Origin: Falsiroseomonas ponticola
Lineage (GTDB): Bacteria > Pseudomonadota > Alphaproteobacteria > Acetobacterales > Acetobacteraceae
Assembly: GCF_016805305.1 (NCBI RefSeq)
Contig: NZ_JAERQN010000001.1
Coordinates: 992,001 to 1,056,000 of the forward strand
DNA: 64,000 nt
Direction: 5' to 3'
Position 1 is the first letter of the stretch. Each line of letters starts with the position of its first letter. Shown piece after piece: positions 33,732 through 41,358 of the stretch. The notes under the pieces are model-generated. The model did not search any database and was not told where the DNA came from. It was given only the letters and a program-made list of their open reading frames with translations. The position numbers were made by a program, and so were the translations under genes.

Positions 33732-35195
33732 ATGGATGCGCTGCCCCTTCACCCCCTGATGCCGCTGCCGGATGCCGAGGCGCGACTCGCGGCGCTGGCG
33801 GATCGCGTGGCGTGGGAGCTGCAGACGCTGGCCTATCCCGCGCGGGACTGGGTGCAGCCGCGCGGCGATGGCGTGCGGGACGTGGTCGTGGTTGGTGGTG
33901 GGCAATGCGGGCTCGCGCTGTCCTTCGCGCTGCGGCGCGCGCGCGTCACGAACACCGAGGTGCTGGAGGCCGGAATGCCCGCCGGCATCTGGCTGCGCTT
34001 CGCCCGCATGCACACGCTGCGCACGCCGAAGCATGTGACCGGGCCGGAACTCGGCATGCCCTCGCTCTCCGTCCGCGCCTGGTTCGAGGCGCGGTATGGC
34101 GAGGCCGCCTGGGCGGCACTCACGAAAATCCCGCGCGGCGTCTGGCAGGCCTATCTCGACTGGCTGCAGGGCATGCTGGCGCTGCCGGTGGAGGCAGGCT
34201 GGCACGTCGATGCGGTGACGCCGGAGGCGGATGATTTGCTTGCCGTCACGGCGGAGCGCGACGATGGCGTGCGGATGCGCTGGCTGGCGCGGCATGTGGT
34301 GCTGGCGACGGGGGTAGATGGCGCGGGGGCCTGGCAGGCGCCGCCGATGGTCGCGCATTCGCTGCCGGCGGGTCGCTATGCCCATACGGCGGAGGCGATC
34401 GACTTCGCGCGGCTGGCGGGGAAGCGCGTGGCCGTGCTGGGCGCGGGGGCCTCGGCCTTCGACAATGCGGCGATGGCGCTGGAACATGGCGCTTCGCGAG
34501 TCGATCTGCTGGCGCGGCGGCCGCAACTGCCGGCGGTCAATCCCTATCGCTGGATGGAGTTTTCCGGGTTTCTGAACCACTTCGCGGACCTGCCGGATGC
34601 GCTGAAGTGGCGCTTCATGCGGACGATCTTCGCGATGAACCAGCCGCCGCCGCAGGAAACCTTTTCCCGGTGCGCGCTGCATGCGGGTTTTCACCTGCAC
34701 CTCGGCGCGCCGATTCGCGCGCTGCGAATGGAAGGCGAGGCGATCGTGGTGGAGACGCCGCGCGGCACCGTCACGGCGGATTTCCTCATCGTCGGCACGG
34801 GGCTGGTGGTGGAACCGGCGCTGCGGCCGGAACTCGCCGCCGCCGCGCCGCATCTCGCGCGGTGGCGGGACCGCTACGCGCCGCCGGCGGGCGAGGAGGA
34901 TGCCGCGCTCGGTGCGTTCCCCTACCTCACCGGCGATTTCGCCTTCACCGAGCGCGTCGCGGGCAGCGCGCCCTGGTTGGCGCGGCTTCGCAGTTCGTCC
35001 TTCGCCGCCATGGCGAGCACGGCCTCCTCCGGCGGCATCTCGACGCTGCGGCCGACCGTCGATCGCATCGCCCGCGGCATCACGCGCGACCTGTTCCTGG
35101 ACCAGGCGGAGGCGGACCGTGCCGCGCTGGTTGCCTATGACGAGCGTGAGTTGGTTGACCTGACCCTGGCATCGGAAGGGACACGCCCATGGTGA
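33732..35195 (+). CDS. FAD/NAD(P)-binding monooxygenase-like protein B
   Basis: A 487-residue paralogue of the protein at 26281. The FAD site is V-V-V-V-G-G-G-Q-C-G-L-A-L, the NAD(P) site R-V-A-V-L-G-A-G-A-S-A-F-D, and T-L-R-T-P-K-H-V-T-G-P-E parallels the same block in protein A. Paralogues in one gene run suggest two successive oxygenations or two related substrates. It ends with a 7-bp overlap into the HpaB-like gene, whose hydroxylation it may precede. The start at ATG 33732 gives an N-terminus aligning with protein A; a longer in-frame ORF begins at 33636. Confidence 0.8.
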   Translation: MDALPLHPLMPLPDAEARLAALADRVAWELQTLAYPARDWVQPRGDGVRDVVVVGGGQCGLALSFALRRARVTNTEVLEAGMPAGIWLRFARMHTLRTPKHVTGPELGMPSLSVRAWFEARYGEAAWAALTKIPRGVWQAYLDWLQGMLALPVEAGWHVDAVTPEADDLLAVTAERDDGVRMRWLARHVVLATGVDGAGAWQAPPMVAHSLPAGRYAHTAEAIDFARLAGKRVAVLGAGASAFDNAAMALEHGASRVDLLARRPQLPAVNPYRWMEFSGFLNHFADLPDALKWRFMRTIFAMNQPPPQETFSRCALHAGFHLHLGAPIRALRMEGEAIVVETPRGTVTADFLIVGTGLVVEPALRPELAAAAPHLARWRDRYAPPAGEEDAALGAFPYLTGDFAFTERVAGSAPWLARLRSSSFAAMASTASSGGISTLRPTVDRIARGITRDLFLDQAEADRAALVAYDERELVDLTLASEGTRPW

Positions 35196-36649
35196 AGGAC
35201 GGCGCCGCCCATCTGCGCAGCCTGCGTGACGCGCGCACCATCTTCATCGATGGCAGGCGCGTGGCGGATGTGACGACGGACCCGGCCTTCGCCGGCGCCG
35301 TCGCCTCCGCCGCCTCGCTCTATGACCTGCAGGCCGAGGATCCGGAGGGCATGACCTTCGACCTCGGCGATGGCACGCGCACGGGGCTCGCCTGGATGAT
35401 GCCGCGCAACCACGCGGAACTCGTGCAGCGCCGTGTCGCGATGGAGCGCATCGCGGCGCGCAGCTGCGGCATGATGGGCCGCAGCCCCGACCACGTCGCC
35501 TCCACCTTCGTGGGCTTCATGGCCGGCCGCCACGCCTATGAGGCGCGCGGTGGCGCGGCACTCGCTGCCTCTTTCGAGGAAGCACGGCGCGCCGACCACT
35601 GGATCGGCTACGTCATCATCAACCCGCAGGCCGACAAGTCGAAGCAGGCAAAGGACCAGCCGGGCGGCGATTTGGTGGCGCGGATCGTGGACGAGGATGC
35701 GGGCGGCATCACCATCCGCGGCGCCAAGATGCTGGCGACCGCCGGCGTGATGGCGAATGAGCTGATGGTGTCCGGCATCGTGGCGCTGATGCCTGGCGAC
35801 GAGCCCTATGCCTTCACCGCCGTCATGCCCATGGCGACCAGGGGCATCAAGCTGCTGTCGCGCCGCAGCTACGAGGCGGCGGCGAGTTCCGTCTTCGACT
35901 ACCCGCTCTCCGCCCGATTCGATGAGAATGATGCCGTCGTCTTCTTCGAGGATGTGAAGATCCCCTGGGACCGCGTCTTCGTCCATCGCGACCTCCGCAT
36001 GATGCAGGCGCAGTGGCATGAGACGCGGGCGCATGTGATGCAGAACTACCAGTGCATTGTGCGGCTTTCCGTCAAGCTGCGCTTCCTGCTGGGCCTGGCG
36101 CATCGCATCGCGGAGACGAACGGCATCCTCGGCTTCCCGCAGACGCGGGAGACGCTCGGCCTTCTCGCCGCCAAGGCCAGCAGCATCGAGGCGATGGTCA
36201 TTGCCATGGAAGCGCAGGGCGAGGATTTCCATGGTGTCTTCGTGCCGGATCGGCGGCTGCTGGTCTCGGCACAGGTGCTGGCGCAGACGATCTATCCGGA
36301 GTTCATCGAGGCGATCCGCGGCCTGTCGGGCGGCGGGCTCGTCATGGTGCCGTCCTCGGCGGCGGATTTCGACGGGGGGGAGGTGGAGCGCATCATCCAG
36401 GCCAGCCAGCGATCGCCCGTGGCAGGCAGCGAGGAACGGGTGAAGCTGATGAAGCTGGCCTGGGACGCGATCGGGTCCGAATTCGGGTCGCGACACCTGC
36501 AATACGAGATGTTCTACTCCGGTCCGCAATTCGCGATCCGCGGTAATTCCTACCGCTTCCACGATTGGACAGGACCGAAGGCCATGGTGCAGGGCTTCAT
36601 GGACAGCTACGGGCTCGATCGCCCGGATGCGAAGGCGGCGGCGGAATGA
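35189..36649 (+). CDS. HpaB-family (4-hydroxyphenylacetate 3-hydroxylase-like) flavin monooxygenase
   Basis: A 486-residue oxygenase component of the two-component FADH2-dependent aromatic hydroxylase family. Family segments: W-M-M-P-R-N-H-A-E-L, V-I-I-N-P-Q-A-D, I-R-G-A-K-M-L-A-T, V-F-F-E-D-V-K-I-P-W-D-R-V-F and the late H-L-Q-Y-E-M-F-Y-S-G. HpaB relatives hydroxylate phenols, pyrroles, pyridines or chlorophenols using reduced flavin from a separate reductase. No reductase gene is in this run; the RutF-like gene at 49188 is a candidate. It overlaps the amidase gene by 4 bp. Confidence 0.9.
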   Translation: MVKDGAAHLRSLRDARTIFIDGRRVADVTTDPAFAGAVASAASLYDLQAEDPEGMTFDLGDGTRTGLAWMMPRNHAELVQRRVAMERIAARSCGMMGRSPDHVASTFVGFMAGRHAYEARGGAALAASFEEARRADHWIGYVIINPQADKSKQAKDQPGGDLVARIVDEDAGGITIRGAKMLATAGVMANELMVSGIVALMPGDEPYAFTAVMPMATRGIKLLSRRSYEAAASSVFDYPLSARFDENDAVVFFEDVKIPWDRVFVHRDLRMMQAQWHETRAHVMQNYQCIVRLSVKLRFLLGLAHRIAETNGILGFPQTRETLGLLAAKASSIEAMVIAMEAQGEDFHGVFVPDRRLLVSAQVLAQTIYPEFIEAIRGLSGGGLVMVPSSAADFDGGEVERIIQASQRSPVAGSEERVKLMKLAWDAIGSEFGSRHLQYEMFYSGPQFAIRGNSYRFHDWTGPKAMVQGFMDSYGLDRPDAKAAAE

Positions 36650-37818
36650 CGCCGGACCAGATCAGGGCCTCCGCCTTCGTCGCGCATGGCGATGTGCGGG
36701 TGGAAGGCGCGGCCGAAGGCCTGCTCGCGGGCCTCACCTTCGCGGTGAAGGATCTGTTCGACGTGGCAGGCACCGTCAGCGGCTGGGGCAACCCGGACCG
36801 GGTGGAGCAGACGCCGCCTTCCGTCACCACGGCCAGCGCGCTGCTGCCGGCCCTCGCCGCCGGTGCCACGATGATCGGCAAGACGCATACGGATGAGATC
36901 GCCTGCGGCCTGTTCGGGGAGAACCCGCATTACGGCGCGCCGATCAACCCGGTGGTGCCGGACCGCGTGCCGGGCGGTTCCTCCTCCGGCTCCGTCGTCG
37001 CGGTGGCTGGTGGCTTCTGCGATTTCGCCTTCGGCACGGATACCGGCGGTTCCGTCCGCGTGCCGTCCAGCTTCTGCGGCGTCTTCGGCATCCGGACCTC
37101 CCACGGCCGCGTCTCCACCGCGGGGCTGATGCCGATGGCGCCGAGCATCGACACGGTGGGCTGGTTCGCGCGCGATGCGGGGCTGCTGCGCAAGGTGGGC
37201 TCGCTGTTCTTCAGTGACGCGCCTTCCGTAACGCCGCGGCTTCTCTTCGCGGAGGACGCCTTCGCCATTCCCGTGCCGCTGCTGCAGGATGTGATGCGCG
37301 ATGCGGCGGCGAAGCTCGGGCCGATGGAGAGCGTGCGGGCCTATGGCGCGTGGGGCCATTCCTACTGGCTGGAGACCTTCAAGCCGCTGCAGCTCGGCGA
37401 ACTCTGGGCCACGCATGGCAGCTGGGCGACGGCGCCGGGGCGGCGGCTGAGCCCGGCGGTGCGGGACCGCATCGCGCTGGCCTCCACCGTGCCGCAGGCG
37501 GATATCGCGGCGGCCTGGGTGCGGCGGGAGACGCTCTCGGAGCATATCCGCGCGCTGCTCGGCCATGACGGCATCCTGGTGATCCCGACGGCGCATGACC
37601 TGCCGCCGCTGCGCGATGCGCCGGTCTCCGCGCAATTCGCCTTCCGCGACAACACGCTGGCGCTGACCTGCATCGCGAGCCTCTGCCGCCTGCCGCAGGT
37701 GAATATCCCGGCCGGCACGCTGGATGGCATTCCCTTCGGCCTGTCGCTGGTCGCCGCGCCCTACCAGGACGCGATGCTGCTGGCGGCGGCGGAAGCGCTG
37801 GCGCCCGCGCTGGCGTGA
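36646..37818 (+). CDS. Amidase-signature family amidase
   Basis: A 390-residue amidase with the Ser-cisSer-Lys triad visible: K35 in F-A-V-K-D-L-F-D, the cis-Ser within G-G-S-S-S-G-S (112-116) and nucleophile S136 in G-T-D-T-G-G-S-V-R. It hydrolyses a carboxamide to acid and ammonia. The enzyme is shorter than GatA-like members, as in small catabolic amidases. It sits between the HpaB-like hydroxylase and amidohydrolase B, with 4-bp overlaps on both sides. Confidence 0.9.
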   Translation: MTPDQIRASAFVAHGDVRVEGAAEGLLAGLTFAVKDLFDVAGTVSGWGNPDRVEQTPPSVTTASALLPALAAGATMIGKTHTDEIACGLFGENPHYGAPINPVVPDRVPGGSSSGSVVAVAGGFCDFAFGTDTGGSVRVPSSFCGVFGIRTSHGRVSTAGLMPMAPSIDTVGWFARDAGLLRKVGSLFFSDAPSVTPRLLFAEDAFAIPVPLLQDVMRDAAAKLGPMESVRAYGAWGHSYWLETFKPLQLGELWATHGSWATAPGRRLSPAVRDRIALASTVPQADIAAAWVRRETLSEHIRALLGHDGILVIPTAHDLPPLRDAPVSAQFAFRDNTLALTCIASLCRLPQVNIPAGTLDGIPFGLSLVAAPYQDAMLLAAAEALAPALA

Positions 37819-39302
37819 CGGTGCTGCTGGTCACGGGCGGGCTGGTCTGGGACGGCGCCAGCGCGGCGCCGCGAGACCTGCTGCTGCGGGATGGCCGCAT
37901 CGCGGCGGTGCTGGCGCCGGGCGAGGGGCCGAAGGACGTCCCCCGCTTCGATGCCAGCGATCGGTTGGTGCTGCCGGGCCTGGTGAACGCGCATACCCAC
38001 GGGCACGCCACACTGATGAAAGGGGTGGCGGATCGGTGGATGCTGGAATCCTCGCTGACCAACGGCGCCTGGATGGGCGGGCGGCGGGATGCGGAGACCA
38101 TCCGGATTTCCACCCTGCTGGGCGCGGTGGAGATGCTCGAGGCCGGCTGCACCGCCTGCTACGACCTGTTCTTCGAATTCCCCGGCCCCAGCGCCGAGGG
38201 GCTGGCCACGGTCGCCGCGGCCTATGCGGAAGCGGGCATGCGGGCCGTGGTGGCGCCGATGGTGGCAGACCGCGCGCTGTTCGAGGTGCTGCCCGGCTTC
38301 CTCGACACGCTACCCGATGATCTGAGGGCGCAGGCCAGTGCCTTCCGCCTGGCGCCGGCCGCGCAGACCCTGGCCGCGCTGCGCGACGCCTTCGCCAGCG
38401 TCACGCCACCTTCTGGAATCAGCTTCGCGCTGGCGCCGACCATCCCGCATCACTGCACGGATGACTTCGTGACGGGGTGCCGGGACCTGGCGGCCTCGCG
38501 CGGCCTCCGGCTGCACATGCATATCGCGGAATCGAAGCTGCAGGCGCTGGTGGCGCGGAAGCTCTGGGGTATGGGTCCGGTGCACCACATCGCGCGCCTC
38601 GGGCTGCTGGGCCCGCATTTCACGGCGGCGCATGCAGTGTGGCTGGAAGCGGCGGAGCTGGACCTGCTCGCGGCGCATGGTGCCACCGTGGCGCATATGC
38701 CGGCGAGCAACATGCGGCTCGGCGCGGGTGTCGCTTCCGTCGCCGCGATGCGCGCGCGCGGCATCACGGTCGGGCTCGGCACGGATGGCTGCAATTCCGC
38801 CGACAGCCTGGACATGGCGGAGGCGATGCGACTGGCCTCGCACCTCTCCCGCATCCGCGACGTGCCGCGCGAGGAATGGCTGGCGGCGGCCGATGTGCTG
38901 CGCATGGCGACGGAGGGCGGCGCCGCGGTGCTGGGGATCGAGGGCGGGCGGATCGCGGAAGGCGCGCCGGCGGACCTCGCGCTGCTCGACCTCGGCCACC
39001 GCGCCTTCGTGCCGCTGCATGACGCGGCGAACCAGGCGGTGACCTGCAATACCGCTGGCAGTGTCAGGGAAGTTTTCGTCGGTGGCCGGCAGGTGGTGGC
39101 GGAGGGGCGCTGCCTCGCCCCCGTCGCCGCGACGCTGCGTGACCGCGCGCGCGATGCGCTGGCGGAGTTGATGGAGCGGCTTGCACCGTCGCGCGCCCTG
39201 GCCGCGCGGCTGGAGCCGCATGTCGTCGCCTATGCCGAGCGGGAGGGCCGCGCCGCGCTGCCCTTCGCGCGCAAGATCCCCGTGGAGAGCAGCCTCGCAT
39301 GA
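37815..39302 (+). CDS. Metal-dependent amidohydrolase B (TRZ/ATZ/guanine deaminase-like)
   Basis: A 495-residue amidohydrolase. Metal and catalytic residues appear in V-N-A-H-T-H-G-H (about 56-63), M-H-I-A-E, A-A-H-A-V-W-L and L-G-T-D-G-C-N-S-A-D. The build resembles 8-oxoguanine/guanine/S-adenosylhomocysteine deaminases and triazine hydrolases. It is about 80 residues longer than amidohydrolase A, mainly at the C-terminus, so the two are not recent duplicates. GTG 37815 overlaps the amidase stop (GTGA). Confidence 0.85.
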   Translation: MTVLLVTGGLVWDGASAAPRDLLLRDGRIAAVLAPGEGPKDVPRFDASDRLVLPGLVNAHTHGHATLMKGVADRWMLESSLTNGAWMGGRRDAETIRISTLLGAVEMLEAGCTACYDLFFEFPGPSAEGLATVAAAYAEAGMRAVVAPMVADRALFEVLPGFLDTLPDDLRAQASAFRLAPAAQTLAALRDAFASVTPPSGISFALAPTIPHHCTDDFVTGCRDLAASRGLRLHMHIAESKLQALVARKLWGMGPVHHIARLGLLGPHFTAAHAVWLEAAELDLLAAHGATVAHMPASNMRLGAGVASVAAMRARGITVGLGTDGCNSADSLDMAEAMRLASHLSRIRDVPREEWLAAADVLRMATEGGAAVLGIEGGRIAEGAPADLALLDLGHRAFVPLHDAANQAVTCNTAGSVREVFVGGRQVVAEGRCLAPVAATLRDRARDALAELMERLAPSRALAARLEPHVVAYAEREGRAALPFARKIPVESSLA

Positions 39303-40282
39303 CTTCGCCGCTTCGCCTGACCATCGGCGTGTCCGATTGCGACCGCGCCCGCGCGCTGGCGGAAGGCCGCGTGCCGATCGCCGGCGTCGCGGCGGAGACG
39401 ACCGTCATGGCGCTGCAGCCGCTGTTCAACCTGCAGATGACGACCCATAAATTCGATTGCTGCGAATTCCCCATCGCCACCTGGCTGCGGCATTTCGATC
39501 GGCCGCGGCAGGACTATGTCGGCATTCCCGTCTTCCCCTCCCGCCATTTCCGCTTCTCCTGCGTCTATGTGAACAAGGCGAAGGGGCTGACGAAGCCGGC
39601 TGATCTCGCGGGGAAGCGGGTTGGCGCGATGGTGTGGGACATGGCGGCGGCGGTCTGGCTGCGCGGCATCTTCGCGGAGTATTACGACCTTCCCGTCGCC
39701 GCGCCGATCTACGTGAATGCCGGGCTGAACGCGGCCCGCGCCGGGGAGGATCATCCGCAGGACTATCCGCCCGGCGTCACCATCGAGCATGTCACGGACA
39801 AGTCGCTGTCGGAGATGCTGGAGAGCGGCGAGATCGACGCGATCTATACCGCCCGCGCGCCTGGCAGCTTCTTCAGCGCGCCGGACAAGGTCGGGCGGCT
39901 CTTCGCCGATCCGATGGCCGCCGAGATCGACTACTTCCAGCGGTCCCGCATCTTCCCGCCCATGCATCTGGTGGCGGTGAAGACGGCGATTGCGGAGGCG
40001 AATCCCTGGCTGCCGCGGGCGCTCCATGACGCCTTCGCGGAATCGCAGCGCCAGTCCCGGCTCCGGCTGCATGACAGCGCGACGCTCGCCTTCGGCCTGC
40101 CCTTCCTGGTCCAGCACCTCGAGGAGACGGAGCGCGTGCTGGGCGCGGATTTCTGGTCCAGCGGCTTCGCCGCCAACCGGCACGTCTTCGCGACCCTCAT
40201 CCGCTACATGCGCGACGAGGGGCTGCTGAAGCGCGACCTGGCGCCGGAAGAGCTGTTCCCCGCTTCGCTGCTGGAGACCTGA
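39299..40282 (+). CDS. Pht5-like (4,5-dihydroxyphthalate decarboxylase / binding-protein fold) protein
   Basis: A 327-residue protein without signal peptide. It has the periplasmic-binding-protein fold pattern found in 4,5-dihydroxyphthalate decarboxylase Pht5 and relatives: D-C-D-R-A-R-A-L near the start, F-D-C-C-E-F near residue 53, I-P-V-F-P-S-R-H-F-R and L-A-G-K-R-V-G-A-M-V-W-D. The absence of a signal peptide favours a cytosolic enzyme over a transport protein, so decarboxylation of an aromatic acid made by the HpaB step is plausible (inference). Coupled to amidohydrolase B by ATGA. Confidence 0.75.
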   Translation: MTSPLRLTIGVSDCDRARALAEGRVPIAGVAAETTVMALQPLFNLQMTTHKFDCCEFPIATWLRHFDRPRQDYVGIPVFPSRHFRFSCVYVNKAKGLTKPADLAGKRVGAMVWDMAAAVWLRGIFAEYYDLPVAAPIYVNAGLNAARAGEDHPQDYPPGVTIEHVTDKSLSEMLESGEIDAIYTARAPGSFFSAPDKVGRLFADPMAAEIDYFQRSRIFPPMHLVAVKTAIAEANPWLPRALHDAFAESQRQSRLRLHDSATLAFGLPFLVQHLEETERVLGADFWSSGFAANRHVFATLIRYMRDEGLLKRDLAPEELFPASLLET

Positions 40283-40285
40283 GCG

Positions 40286-41296
40286 ATGGTCACCACCGAT
40301 GACCGCGACACGCGCGTGCGCGAATCCGCGCAGAAGTTCCGCGCGCCCTTCACGCTGGATCCCTCGCTGGCGCTCTACTGCCCGCAGGACAATGTGGACA
40401 GCCTTGCGCATCCCCGCATCAAGGCCTGGTTCGACTTCGTCGGCCGGGACTACACCCCCGTGCTGCCGGAGGTGCCGCATCGCGTGCTGCTGCTGCTGCC
40501 GTGCACACGCACAAAGCCCTATATCCTCTCCACCGAGCACAAGCGCATCAATGCCGCGCTGATCGCGGCCGGCTTCGTGCCGATGGCGCCGGCCGATCCC
40601 ACGCTGCTGGGACTGCGGGCGGAAGGGGAGCCCGAGGCGCTGTTCAGCCTGGCGCCGCTGTTGCATCCCGATGGCATCGTCATCCATCGCGCCGTGATCA
40701 GCGAGCCGCTGGGCCTGGTGCCCTATGAGCACATGCTGGCCTATCCCGGCGGGACCTCGCCGGCCGTGCTCTATGACGATCCCGGCCTGTTCGAGGAGCG
40801 GGGCAACGCGGTCTCCCCCTGGCGGGCGGACCACACGGCCACGCGCGTCAGTGCCACGCGGTGGAAGTGGGGACCGGCCGAGAAGCGCGCCTATGTCGTC
40901 ATGCACAACGAGATGGCGCGGGTGGTGGCGGAGGCGCTGGGGCGCTTCGGCGGTGTCTATACGCGGCGCATCAGCTGGGTGGCGCCGGGGCTCACGCATC
41001 GCAGCTTCGTCGTGGCGAAGGGGGAGCGCGCCGCCCATGGCATCGTCGCGCAGCGCCAGGTGGGGGCGGAGCGGCTTCCGCTGGTGGGCGCCAATGACCT
41101 GCTGCCGGAGGGGTTGCGCCTGACCGCGCTGCCGACGCGGGAGCAGTGCCAGGATGCGCTGGTGCGCCTGGCGGCGCGGCTCGGCAGGACGACCACGGAG
41201 GCTGCTGGCCATTTCGGCCGCGGCGGCGGCGACGCCACGCCGTTGGCCCTTCCCGAGTTGCTGGAAGACCTCTTGGCCGCAATCCGCGCCCATTGA
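40286..41296 (+). CDS. DUF5591/ArcS-motif protein (P-C-x3-K-P-Y-x2-S-x2-H)
   Basis: A 336-residue protein, last of the run. Residues 72-85 read P72-C73-T-R-T-K77-P78-Y79-I-L-S82-T-E-H85, an exact match to the P-C-x3-K-P-Y-x2-S-x2-H motif I recall as characteristic of archaeosine synthase ArcS (within the DUF5591 region), which joins lysine to the nitrile of preQ0 in tRNA. The rest of ArcS (TGT-like and PUA domains) is absent and no tRNA-binding domain is seen. Position in a catabolic run makes tRNA modification unlikely; a reaction on a small nitrile, amidine or deazapurine-like molecule is conceivable but unproven. GGAG lies 9 nt before the ATG. Confidence 0.65.
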   Translation: MVTTDDRDTRVRESAQKFRAPFTLDPSLALYCPQDNVDSLAHPRIKAWFDFVGRDYTPVLPEVPHRVLLLLPCTRTKPYILSTEHKRINAALIAAGFVPMAPADPTLLGLRAEGEPEALFSLAPLLHPDGIVIHRAVISEPLGLVPYEHMLAYPGGTSPAVLYDDPGLFEERGNAVSPWRADHTATRVSATRWKWGPAEKRAYVVMHNEMARVVAEALGRFGGVYTRRISWVAPGLTHRSFVVAKGERAAHGIVAQRQVGAERLPLVGANDLLPEGLRLTALPTREQCQDALVRLAARLGRTTTEAAGHFGRGGGDATPLALPELLEDLLAAIRAH

Positions 41297-41303
41297 CGGA
41301 GGT

Positions 41304-41349
41304 GCAGGAGGCCGCTGCCTCCTGCCGGGGTCCAGGGGCAGAGCCCCAG
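41304..41349. terminator. Two hairpins between the catabolic run and dnaA
   Basis: GCAGGAGGC (41304-41312) pairs perfectly with GCCTCCTGC (41317-41325). CCAGGGGC (41332-41339) pairs with GCCCCAGG (41342/3-41349) apart from one A-A mismatch. They separate the ends of the convergent ArcS-motif gene and dnaA. The second is related to the GGTCCAGGG hairpin at 2663. Confidence 0.55.
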
Positions 41350-41358
41350 GGTTGGCCT

